Source: Cognataquiflexum aquatile
GTDB lineage: Bacteria; Bacteroidota; Bacteroidia; Cytophagales; Cyclobacteriaceae
Length of the DNA stretch: 64,000 nucleotides
Reading direction: 5' to 3'
NCBI RefSeq assembly: GCF_003316845.1
Contig: NZ_QMIK01000001.1
Span: 1,364,001 to 1,428,000 of the forward strand
Position 1 is the stretch's first letter. Every line of letters starts with the position of its first letter. The notes below the pieces were generated by a model, which saw nothing but the letters and a program-made list of their open reading frames with translations, made no database searches and was not told where the DNA came from. Below, piece by piece: positions 18,602 through 26,084 of the stretch. The translations under genes were made by a program, and so were the position numbers.

Positions 18602-18802
18602 TTACAGGTATTCCATCACTTTTTCTACTGGTATACCATGGAAGCGGGCGTATTCATCTATAGTGACCAACTGGTGGTCATCTTTACTGAAAAAAGCCTT
18701 AATCTTCTTGAGCAAACTATAAGCGTATGTTTTGCTTCTTCCTGTAATTTTCATGATATCCTTTGCATAAATGAAACTGCGTTCTCTTTTTGCCATACTC
18801 AT
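18602..18802 (-). CDS. Small helix-turn-helix protein
   Basis: 66 residues (start at the first or third codon, both Met). The sequence FIYAKDIMKITGRSKTYAYSLLKKIKAFF has the pattern of a helix-turn-helix of the excisionase/MerR-like small-protein kind, in which a recognition helix follows ITGRSKTYAY; the C-terminal part (VTIDEYARFHGI) continues with another short helix. Such proteins occur widely in Bacteroidota accessory regions and are often annotated only as hypothetical. DNA binding is inferred from the pattern. It lies upstream or beside the DUF5675 cassette but is separated from it by 250 bp and a terminator. Confidence 0.6.
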   Translation of the reverse strand: MSMAKRERSFIYAKDIMKITGRSKTYAYSLLKKIKAFFSKDDHQLVTIDEYARFHGIPVEKVMEYL

Positions 18803-19004
18803 GTTGGTTCAGACATAAGTTACAAAAACCGGGGAAGGGAAGTCTGATAGGCCCGTCCGGTAGCATAAGGTTAGTGACCCAAAAATCTGTGGGTGATTAG
18901 GTCATTCCACGTTGTTATTTACGTAAACTAATGTTAACATAAGTTTAATTTTATTTTAACACAAATGTTTTTCAAAATATTTTAGACATCTATAGTTGAC
19001 TGTC

Positions 19005-19035
19005 TAAAAAATCAGGGATCACTTTGACCCCTGAT
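19005..19035 (-). terminator. Intrinsic terminator of the DUF5675 cassette
   Basis: On the minus strand ATCAGGGGTCA pairs with TGATCCCTGAT (one mismatch, 3-nt loop) followed by a run of six T. It lies directly after the stop of the 75-residue gene and so ends the four-gene cassette. Confidence 0.85.
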
Positions 19036-19054
19036 TAATTTTAAATGAAGTAAT

Positions 19055-19282
19055 TCAATCCGGTAATTCCGGTTTCCTTTTGGTTTTTTTCATCAACCCA
19101 TCCAATTTGGTCCGGATGGATACCTGCTCAGAAATCAGCCCGTTGCAGGTGTTTCTCAGTTCGCTGTAATCCTTCTTGAACTGCTTCATTTCTTGGGAAA
19201 TGGAACTCAGGTGGTAGGTGATGATGGTGAGTAAAAGGGAGATGACCCCTTCCATCATCGGCTGCATCTCTAATCCATCCAT
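19055..19282 (-). CDS. Small membrane/coiled-coil protein of the DUF5675 cassette
   Basis: 75 residues. An N-terminal hydrophobic helix (about residues 9-27, MMEGVISLLLTIITYHL) is followed by a charged, heptad-like segment (SSISQEMKQFKKDYSELRN, then SIRTKLDGLMKK) and a basic tail. This single-helix plus coiled-coil layout resembles some small phage holins or spanin-like proteins, but size and topology alone do not prove it. Its ATG overlaps the end of the DUF5675 gene by 13 nt, implying translational coupling. It is the last gene of the cassette. Confidence 0.55.
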   Translation of the reverse strand: MDGLEMQPMMEGVISLLLTIITYHLSSISQEMKQFKKDYSELRNTCNGLISEQVSIRTKLDGLMKKTKRKPELPD

Positions 19283-19710
19283 GAGAGTTCAAACTGGACA
19301 AGGTTTAAAGCTGCATCGGGAAAGCTTCTGATTTCAAGGATAACAACCTCTTTCTGGTCCATGATGGAGTAAACCAACTCTTTGAACTTTTCAAAAGCAT
19401 AGCGGGACTGTGAACCCCTTCCTTCTCCGAGGGTTTTAGAAACCGGGGTGATTGTGGTAGCAGCGCCAACTTTCGGAGCCTGCGGCAGGATTCTGACCAA
19501 TCCCCTGCCTGAAACCTCCCTTATTACAAGGTGCCAACCGTGTTCTTCAGAATATTCCCTTTCCAAAGGGTAAGCCCCTTCGGGAAAGCATGAATCAGGG
19601 TTGTTTCTCCGCCATGCAGATTCAACGGTATGGCAAATTTTGAATCCATCGATCCTGATGGTTCCATTGGTTCCACCTGGCCAATATTCGCGTTCGAGGT
19701 GTAGCAGCAT
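19270..19710 (-). CDS. DUF5675 family protein
   Basis: 146 residues from ATG 19710; a longer in-frame ORF begins at 19758 but would run through the end of the preceding gene, whose stop is at 19715, so the ATG right after it is chosen. The sequence shows the DUF5675 pattern: an N-terminal LHLEREYWPGGTNGTI, CHTVESAW, FPEGAYPLER and, further on, GWHLVI, RGLVRILPQAPK. Family members are found in bacteria and in phage-related neighbourhoods and have been suspected to act on the cell envelope, but no activity is established that I can cite. It overlaps the next gene by 13 nt and follows a 64-codon gene by 4 nt. Confidence 0.72.
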   Translation of the reverse strand: MLLHLEREYWPGGTNGTIRIDGFKICHTVESAWRRNNPDSCFPEGAYPLEREYSEEHGWHLVIREVSGRGLVRILPQAPKVGAATTITPVSKTLGEGRGSQSRYAFEKFKELVYSIMDQKEVVILEIRSFPDAALNLVQFELSWMD

Positions 19711-19714
19711 GGTC

Positions 19715-19909
19715 CTATTCGATAAAGATGATTTTTGCCGAATTGTGGGTCTTGTCATTCAACGGATAAATCCCTCCATTGACCTCCTGCATATACTCCA
19801 CACCAATCGCATAGACCTGTGTGGTCCCGGCAATGATAATCTTCGGGATGGAAACCTGAAACCCGGCCAAAGGCTGCTGGTTGATTTCAATATCCACAGA
19901 TGAAACCAA
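19715..19909 (-). CDS. Small beta-rich protein of the DUF5675 cassette
   Basis: 64 residues with start TTG at 19909, eight bases past the stop of the preceding gene; an in-frame TGA lies just upstream, so no ATG is available. The sequence (VSIPKIIIAGTTQVYAIGVEYM, then GIYPLNDK) alternates hydrophobic residues as in beta strands. It is not recognised. Tight packing between the two larger genes (7 bp before, 4 bp after) supports it as real. Confidence 0.55.
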   Translation of the reverse strand: MVSSVDIEINQQPLAGFQVSIPKIIIAGTTQVYAIGVEYMQEVNGGIYPLNDKTHNSAKIIFIE

Positions 19910-19916
19910 GTTGGTC

Positions 19917-20459
19917 TCATAAGGTACCCTCTGCCAGATTCATCGCAGTACCTACCAAAAACATCCTGGCATGTGAAGCTCCCATGGGTTTCGCCTGTTT
20001 AGTACCCGGAATAAACTCAGAAAATGCCACGCTAAGGTCAGTCGGTGTAGTCACCTGGATATGCTGGACAAACACCGCTGTACCCCAAAGAGAGTTGACG
20101 TTGAAGTGGAAGCCATTGATCAGGTTAAGGTCACCCAAAGCGAATTCTCTCTCCCCTCTCGGGCTTACGAGGTCGGATTTGATCACTTTCATTGCAAGGG
20201 CATAGAGCCTGTTGTGGGTTCTGAGGTCCCTTGACCTGAGGGTGATTTCCCTGAAGGCAATTTTCAAAAGCTGTGAGGCTGCCGCAGCCTTTGCAAATTC
20301 AGCGAGGTTTTCACGGGTCCTTTGGAAATTGGGATCATTGAGGATCCTAGATTTGCTGATTCCTCCTTTTTGTCTTGCAAAGGAACCGTTTGCACCTTTG
20401 TAAAAGGTAACATCTCCTATGGTACCTTCTAATTTTAAGAAACTGGATTGTCTTGCCAT
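19917..20459 (-). CDS. Conserved Bacteroidota protein of unknown function (first gene of the DUF5675 cassette)
   Basis: 180 residues, ATG start. The N-terminus LEGTIGDVTFYKGANGSFARQKGG followed by SRILNDPNFQRTRENLAEFAKAAAAS is a pattern that I recall from Bacteroidota hypothetical proteins encoded beside DUF5675 genes. The middle (REITLRSRDLRTHNRLYALAMKVI) is helical and basic, the last third beta-rich. There is no signal peptide or membrane helix. Function unknown; the gene order with DUF5675 suggests a common process. The cassette reads 180-residue protein, 64-residue protein, DUF5675, 75-residue membrane protein, with spacing of a few bases, so it is one operon. Confidence 0.65.
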   Translation of the reverse strand: MARQSSFLKLEGTIGDVTFYKGANGSFARQKGGISKSRILNDPNFQRTRENLAEFAKAAAASQLLKIAFREITLRSRDLRTHNRLYALAMKVIKSDLVSPRGEREFALGDLNLINGFHFNVNSLWGTAVFVQHIQVTTPTDLSVAFSEFIPGTKQAKPMGASHARMFLVGTAMNLAEGTL

Positions 20460-20559
20460 TTTGTGTTATGGTTTATGTGAAACATACTCAAAACTGAAAC
20501 TAAGCCTGCTCAAATCATAACGAAAGTGTACTATACGAAAAAAAAAGGAAAGTAAGGAA

Positions 20560-20865
20560 AAAAGGGATGGGTTTTAGGATAGAAAATGTCTGGTTCGGGT
20601 TGTCATGTTTTCGAGTTTTCAAGGTGGAAGGTGGGAAAGGTTGTAATTGTTGTAGTGGTTGTTGGGTTTTCGGGTTCTCAGGTTTTCGGAAGGGAAGAAG
20701 GGAAATTTTATTGTGAAAATGAAGATTGATGAATTCAGAATGGAAAAATGGGGATGGGAAGAACAAAGGTTGAAAGACGGGGGACGAGTGTTTAGAAGGG
20801 TGGAAGATTGGGATTTGTACTGGTTATAATTGTTGTAATGGTTGTCGGGTTTTCAGGTTGTCTGG
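20560..20865. repeat. Low-complexity direct repeats (GGTTTTCGGGTT-like)
   Basis: Two copies of a TTGTAATTGTTGTAGTGGTTGT / TATAATTGTTGTAATGGTTGTC-like unit, each followed by GGGTTTTC-GGTT, lie at about 20641-20683 and 20821-20860, with further partial units between. The stretch is GT-rich on the plus strand and not codon-structured. An 83-codon minus-strand ORF across it is Pro- and Phe-rich and is not accepted as a gene. Confidence 0.55.
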
Positions 20866-20914
20866 TTGGGAGTGTTCAATTAACTGTGTCAATGTTTAAT
20901 TTATTAAATTTTGA

Positions 20915-21079
20915 CTATAAAAGAAAACGGAGAAGAATTTGCTCTGAATAATCTCCTGCAAACACCCTCTTCCTGCTATTTTTGGAACTTTCCTTAAGTA
21001 CATAAGAAGAGGTATATTCTTTGGGTTTTAATTTGATCGAATCCTTTGAGCTTTTCAGTTTTACGGCAGCTCTTGACAT
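20915..21079 (-). CDS. Short basic ORF, possibly C-terminal half of a frameshifted gene
   Basis: 54 codons, ATG at 21079, stop at 20915. The peptide is Lys/Ser-rich (KLKSSKDSIKLKPKEY, ESSKNSRKRVF). The ATG overlaps the stop of the ORF at 21079-21216 as TAATG, right after a run of seven T, so a one-base slip would join the two frames into one ~100-residue protein. No family is recognised. Confidence 0.25.
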   Translation of the reverse strand: MSRAAVKLKSSKDSIKLKPKEYTSSYVLKESSKNSRKRVFAGDYSEQILLRFLL

Positions 21080-21216
21080 TAAAAAAATGGCATTAGGTCA
21101 ATGTACTCTTCAATCGGAAAGGATACATTAGAGATGATGGCTCCCTTCCCTACTTTATATGATTCCATAAAGTGGTTATTAAAAAATGACTTTTTTTTCA
21201 ACTTGTTTTGGTCCAT
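21079..21216 (-). CDS. Short ORF, possibly N-terminal half of a frameshifted gene
   Basis: 45 codons from ATG 21216 to TAA 21079-21081. It contains MESYKVGKGAIISNVSFPI and EEYIDLMPFF and reads like protein rather than random sequence. It ends on a T7 tract and its stop overlaps the ATG of the next ORF. Either a coupled pair of small proteins or one gene broken by a slip; unrecognised. Confidence 0.25.
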   Translation of the reverse strand: MDQNKLKKKSFFNNHFMESYKVGKGAIISNVSFPIEEYIDLMPFF

Positions 21217-21901
21217 TTGAAAAAGGAAACGGCCAAGATATTTGTAGAAATCCCGGTTTCAGATCATCCGAAGCAGGTTCCTATCCCCTTTTCCATTATT
21301 ATGGTGGCGTTGCTCTTATCATGATAGTTAATTAAAGGCTTTAGTACATAACTGTAAACTTATGTATAAGATAATAATATTTATACCTGAAAATCTGGCT
21401 ACCTACAGTAAAAATGAGATTTGAAAAGGTTGTAATTGGTTTTATACCTGCTTTTTGTTTTTCCTTTTAACAGCTATGAAAAATCATATTAAAAGTTGAA
21501 AAAATTATTATCTTCAAAAAAATAGGGTACTTGAAGTAGTTATACATCACCATTATATTATTTTTTGTTAGATATCCCATTCAGATACTATTTGGAGTTG
21601 AACAATAGAATGTGATTGTTATGTTTGAAATAATTTTACTTATTATTTAATTCGAATATTAGTCTCCAAATGAGAAAAACAAAAAATTTGAATCTTTTTT
21701 ATTTATATATTCTAAAATGTACAATTCTTAAGATGATATACATCATCCCTTCCTATTTTGTATATAAAAATACGGAGGAAATTAAAGTGGACAATCAATC
21801 ACTTTCTGCTGGCTTCAAAACTTTAAATTAATCTTAAAACCTATGATCTTGGTTTTTTGACAGAAAGCCGGTATAAAACTACCTCAACATGTATTTCTAC
21901 T

Positions 21902-23575
21902 TTATACCTTAGAAAAACGAGTTTTTTTATTTTTAATATAATTCAATAGTTTTTTTTGATTATCTGCTAATTCGAAAATACAGTTTGATTGGTATTCTTG
22001 TGGAATTGATTTTCTATAAACATTGGATAACATTTTTAATAATTCCTCTTCTCTGCCTAATTCATAACAAGAACATAATAAAACGTATTGTTTTTCACCT
22101 GTTATGTTCCTTTCTTCATCAGCATTTCTTTTGGCTTCAATGGGGATTATCCAAACAACTCCAAATAGTTCATTGTCTTGTGTTAATGTATACATTTGTT
22201 GCCCAAATTCAATTCTGCTAAGACAATCCAAAAACAAAGATGATCTAGGTATTCCGGTTACTTTTTCGTCCCAAGAGAAAAGGTCCAAAATTTTGTTGTT
22301 GCGGAGTATAGGATTCCTCAATGTCTCATTTTCAGTTAAGCTTTCATCGAGATATGGCCTTAAAATATCTAATCCTTTAAGTCTTATACAGGCGGATGTT
22401 GAACCTAAGAAATAGGTGGTAAATGGTTTTTGGATATTCAATATTTTATTTTTAAAACCCAGGAAATAATTTTTCCAATCAAGATAAGCATCTAATATTT
22501 TTTTCCAATTCAAGCCCGTTTTAGATTGTTTCTCCAATCCTTTTTTTACTTTTTGCTTAAAACTTTCCTTGAGTTTCACCTCCCAAACAAAGGTTTTGGG
22601 GCCAAACCACGATTCAAACGCATCTCCTTGTTTGTTAGCTAAAATCGATTTATAACCATCTGCCCCTCCGGGGGTCAAGTCGAAATAGGGGATGTTTGCA
22701 TCACTTAATTCTATCCCTAACATTAAAAAATGTAAGATTCCAGGTGAATATTTAGAATAGAAAGGAGAATGGCAGTTTATTCCTTGAAGGTGAACGATAT
22801 CTGTACCCATAATCCCAACATTGGATGCGATAAGTATGTTGTCAACTGACAGGGAAGTTACATGAACATGCCCCAAATCAAATAATCGAAGTAAAAAGTC
22901 CTTTCTATTAGGTTCATTAAAAAAGAAAGTTTTGTTGTAAAGGGCACCCTTCCGAAAATCACTTTGCAATGCCATTTCATCAATCAATAATTCAAATTGC
23001 TTAAAATCAGTTATTCTTGAAAAACGCAAATCTCCTATCCTATTTAAACGATTAATTTTCTCTTTTCTATTTTTCTTTTTAAGTTCAAGTTGAAGGCTTA
23101 CTTTATCCGTTTGCATGATGGGATGAATGTAATGTCTAAAAAATGAATGATGCTTAAGAAAGCTGCTTGTTTTGAAGGCATCAAGAGGTGTAGTTCCAGG
23201 GACATATTTCATGTAAATGGATTTAGATGGAAAAGTCTTTTGAAATTCTTTCAAAGCGGATTCCACGAAATCATTATGCCTTTGAGGAGTGGATAACCAC
23301 ACTTGGTACTCTGCTAAATCCAATCCAGGACCAGTAAATCTTCCATTTGATTCAGTCAAAACCCATAGTCCTGTTATGGATTTACCATCCCAATCACAAA
23401 TTATGGTAGGTTCGTGGCCTGTAAAACATTGAAACCATGTCAAAACAAAATCTTTTGATTGAAAAATTGTAGCCCAAGGGCAGAAAGAATGTAATTCATC
23501 CCATGCCTTCAAGAAATCCTCATTTAGAATTAAAGTGCGAGATTGCAAAGGCAAATGTAAACTGTAATTGTTCAT
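21902..23575 (-). CDS. CelD/BcsL-like GNAT family protein (paralogue 1)
   Basis: 557 residues without signal peptide. The middle (about 165-330) matches the GNAT_6 acyltransferase domain found in proteins linked to cellulose and exopolysaccharide synthesis: KKKNRKEKINRLNRIGDLRF, DEMALQSDFRKGALYN, and SPFYSKYSPGILHFLMLGIE followed by YFDLTPGGADGYKS. The last ~200 residues form an extra domain that is also present in the paralogue at 26085-27617. Such proteins are thought to acylate or otherwise modify polysaccharide precursors in the cytoplasm; the acceptor is unknown. It sits at one edge of the glycosyltransferase locus, 260 bp from a GT4 gene of the same orientation. Confidence 0.78.
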   Translation of the reverse strand: MNNYSLHLPLQSRTLILNEDFLKAWDELHSFCPWATIFQSKDFVLTWFQCFTGHEPTIICDWDGKSITGLWVLTESNGRFTGPGLDLAEYQVWLSTPQRHNDFVESALKEFQKTFPSKSIYMKYVPGTTPLDAFKTSSFLKHHSFFRHYIHPIMQTDKVSLQLELKKKNRKEKINRLNRIGDLRFSRITDFKQFELLIDEMALQSDFRKGALYNKTFFFNEPNRKDFLLRLFDLGHVHVTSLSVDNILIASNVGIMGTDIVHLQGINCHSPFYSKYSPGILHFLMLGIELSDANIPYFDLTPGGADGYKSILANKQGDAFESWFGPKTFVWEVKLKESFKQKVKKGLEKQSKTGLNWKKILDAYLDWKNYFLGFKNKILNIQKPFTTYFLGSTSACIRLKGLDILRPYLDESLTENETLRNPILRNNKILDLFSWDEKVTGIPRSSLFLDCLSRIEFGQQMYTLTQDNELFGVVWIIPIEAKRNADEERNITGEKQYVLLCSCYELGREEELLKMLSNVYRKSIPQEYQSNCIFELADNQKKLLNYIKNKKTRFSKV

Positions 23576-23835
23576 CAGGTTTTGATGGTTAATTTTAATC
23601 TATATTTCCACAAACATGGATTCCCAAAATTAAGGTAAAAAAATAATTGGCATTTTAAATTTCAAAACTGGCATACTACCTTGACCTAAAAAAAAGGCGT
23701 GCTTAGTGTGATTATTTATTTTTATTTAAAATTCAGGTCTTTTCACCAAGATTAATTTCAGCTGAAATTTTGAGTTTATGCCAGTTTACTCAATAGAATC
23801 TTTTTAAAATAATTGGTTTAACAAAAGATCGCCCA

Positions 23836-24957
23836 TTAAAATTTCGGAGCATTACTTTTCATTTTGTAAACGTCAACAATAAGTTCCTTTAATGATTCTG
23901 CGACATGGGAGGCAAGAAAATTTTCCTGGGCAAAATGGTAATTCTTATTTGAAATTTCGATTAACCAATTTTGGTCGTTAATGATCGCATTCACATTATC
24001 GACGGCCTTTGTTATATCCAGATCTTCAAGTAATACACCCATTTCTTTGTCAACAAAAAAATCTTTTAAGCCTCCAACAGCTGTAACCATGCAGGGAATC
24101 CCAAATGCCATTGCCTCTAAAACTGACAATGGCATTCCCTCAGAATAGGATGGAAAAAGGAGAAAGTGACCTTCCTCCAAAAGAAGCCTCTTTTCAAGAC
24201 CCTCTACATGACCTAAAAAATGAACATTATGAATATTATTCATCGCCACGAAATCCTTAGCAAGTTTGAGAAAACTACCTTCTCCCCCTATCTTAAATTG
24301 CATTTTTTTGCTTGGGTTAATAAGTTGAATTTGCCTAAAAATCTTAAGTGCTTCAATAATACCTTTTGCCTTTTCTACTCTCGCTAAAAAAATAAAAGTG
24401 AAAATAGATTCATCCAGAAATTTTTTTGTAGGATTAACATAGCCTTCTATCAAGTTATTTTCCACAACTGTTTTCTCCAAGTATATTTTTTGATCAAATC
24501 CCCAAGACTCCAATTTTGATTTAAAATCTTTTGCCAATACAATCACCGATGAGGCTTTTTTAAACTGGTTTAAAGGAAATTTATTAAACCCTTTGTTTGT
24601 TTCAATCCTTTGCTCATAGTCCTTATTCCAACCATGAAAAAAAACCATAAAATCTTTATGAAATAGCTTAAGTATGTAAATAAAAACTGCATCTCTACTA
24701 CAGCCGGATTTGGCCAAGGAAGTATTGATCAAAATAAAATCAGTTTTGTGAAATAATAAATGAATTAAAAACTTTATATAATCAATGAAATAATTGAAAA
24801 TTGCCCAATTTTCATTGTTAGAGGATCTATTCCCCCTGAAAAAATATTTGAAGTTTGATCCGAAAAATGGCCGTAATGATTTATAAAACAAGGCAACCCC
24901 CCCCTGTTTGAAAAAATGGGGAACGAAAACAAGTACTTTAAGTCCATTTGAATTCAT
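23836..24957 (-). CDS. GT4 family glycosyltransferase
   Basis: 373 residues with a GT-B fold. The N-terminal VLVFVPHFFKQGGVALFYKSL is the acceptor-side Rossmann motif; MVFFHGWNKDYE lies near residue 106; the C-terminal nucleotide-binding half has FIFLARVEKAKGI, IGGEGSFL and the EGMPLSVLEAMAFGIPCM motif with the conserved E-x7-E. It transfers a sugar from a nucleotide donor to the growing lipid-linked glycan. Its ATG overlaps the stop of the polysaccharide deacetylase gene (TAATG), so the two are coupled. It is a clear paralogue of the gene at 35008-36108, sharing VLxFxPxFxKxGGVA and FFRGNRS/FFRGNKS. Confidence 0.9.
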   Translation of the reverse strand: MNSNGLKVLVFVPHFFKQGGVALFYKSLRPFFGSNFKYFFRGNRSSNNENWAIFNYFIDYIKFLIHLLFHKTDFILINTSLAKSGCSRDAVFIYILKLFHKDFMVFFHGWNKDYEQRIETNKGFNKFPLNQFKKASSVIVLAKDFKSKLESWGFDQKIYLEKTVVENNLIEGYVNPTKKFLDESIFTFIFLARVEKAKGIIEALKIFRQIQLINPSKKMQFKIGGEGSFLKLAKDFVAMNNIHNVHFLGHVEGLEKRLLLEEGHFLLFPSYSEGMPLSVLEAMAFGIPCMVTAVGGLKDFFVDKEMGVLLEDLDITKAVDNVNAIINDQNWLIEISNKNYHFAQENFLASHVAESLKELIVDVYKMKSNAPKF

Positions 24958-25892
24958 TATGAAAGATTAAGCCTTTTTCCTTTCTGAAAATTTTTTTTTC
25001 TAATCTTAATTTCTTTATTTGAATTAAATAATTCTTTCAATATATCCCAACCGCTTCCAAAAAGCAATTTTAGATAAATAAAAGAAAGGTTTCCTTTTGA
25101 AATTCCTGTTCTAGGAACACTTAAGGGATTATCTTCCATCGAAAACCTTTTGTTTTCTGTTGAAAAGGCCAAACTAATTCCACATTCTTTTAGTAATTCC
25201 ATTTCGCGTTTGGAAAAGTCCAGGATAGGTACACCATTAGGATATGCAAACCATTTTACTTTTTCACCAATCATATCCTCTAACTCCAAAATACAATCCT
25301 TTATTTCAAACACAACTGTATTCATATCTTCATTAGCCAAAATTGGGTGATTGTAAGTATGGGCACCTATTTCCACAAGACCTGATGCTTTCAATTCTAA
25401 TAACTGTTCTAAATTTAGCCCCATTCGAGGTTTTGGTTCAATACCTTGTGACAACCTAAAAGAATCAATAAGATTTATCAATTCTTTTATAGGCAATTGT
25501 TTCAAAACTGCATAAAGATGGTGCTTTCCTTCGAATTGTAATGTGCTGCCATAAATTTTTGAATAATGCTCAAATAACTTTTGAAAATCATAACCAACTA
25601 TTTCTTGAAACCAAAAATTGCTATCTGTTTTGACACACAGGGGTGAAACATAAATTGAAATGGGAATCTTATATTTTTTTATTATCGGAAATAAATGGGT
25701 ATAAACACTTAAATCGCCATCATCTACTGTAATATGGCAGGCATTCTTAAGTTCTAAACCTCTAAAGTAGAAATTCTCGAGTTGAGAAAGTGAAACGAAA
25801 TTATAATGTTTTTTGAGTAAAATAAAAATACGTTCCATCCAATCTGAATTTTTAATTACATGGAAGTTTATGACAGTGTTTTTAAATTTCAT
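24957..25892 (-). CDS. Polysaccharide deacetylase (NodB/CE4) family protein
   Basis: 311 residues, cytoplasmic. The NodB homology domain shows HITVDDGD (motif 1, the two Asp), EIGAHTYNHPIL (motif 2, the H-x3-H metal site) at about 175-186, and WFAYPNGVP (motif 3) near 226. It would remove N- or O-acetyl groups from a sugar in a precursor or polymer. Because there is no signal peptide, action on a lipid-linked intermediate in the cytoplasm is more likely than on finished polymer; this is inference. It is translationally coupled to the GT4 gene downstream. Confidence 0.88.
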   Translation of the reverse strand: MKFKNTVINFHVIKNSDWMERIFILLKKHYNFVSLSQLENFYFRGLELKNACHITVDDGDLSVYTHLFPIIKKYKIPISIYVSPLCVKTDSNFWFQEIVGYDFQKLFEHYSKIYGSTLQFEGKHHLYAVLKQLPIKELINLIDSFRLSQGIEPKPRMGLNLEQLLELKASGLVEIGAHTYNHPILANEDMNTVVFEIKDCILELEDMIGEKVKWFAYPNGVPILDFSKREMELLKECGISLAFSTENKRFSMEDNPLSVPRTGISKGNLSFIYLKLLFGSGWDILKELFNSNKEIKIRKKNFQKGKRLNLS

Positions 25893-26084
25893 AATTAAAA
25901 CTTAGGAAATTGTATTTTTAAATTGTTCAATCTGAAACAGAACGTATTTCTATTAAAATAATAAAAATAATCACAATAAGTAAATTGGGTAAATCTGTTC
26001 AAAAATATTTATAAAAATCAAATAAAGTTTCTTTTGATTGAGAAAAAGTATAATTTTTTGCAAACCTAAATGCAAAGCTAAATT

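Larger units (their letters stand above)
20866..21901. other. Gene-poor stretch with two short overlapping ORFs
   Basis: Apart from the two short minus-strand ORFs at 20915-21216 described separately, I see no gene, terminator or promoter consensus here. The part 21300-21900 is AT-rich. Confidence 0.5.

Noticed and set aside
18019-20459. Prophage
   Set aside because: Although DUF5675 and small membrane proteins occur, there is no integrase, terminase, capsid, tail or attachment site.
20515-20766. 83-codon minus-strand ORF
   Set aside because: It runs through GT-rich low-complexity repeats and encodes a Pro/Phe-rich peptide without domain, signal or conserved neighbours.
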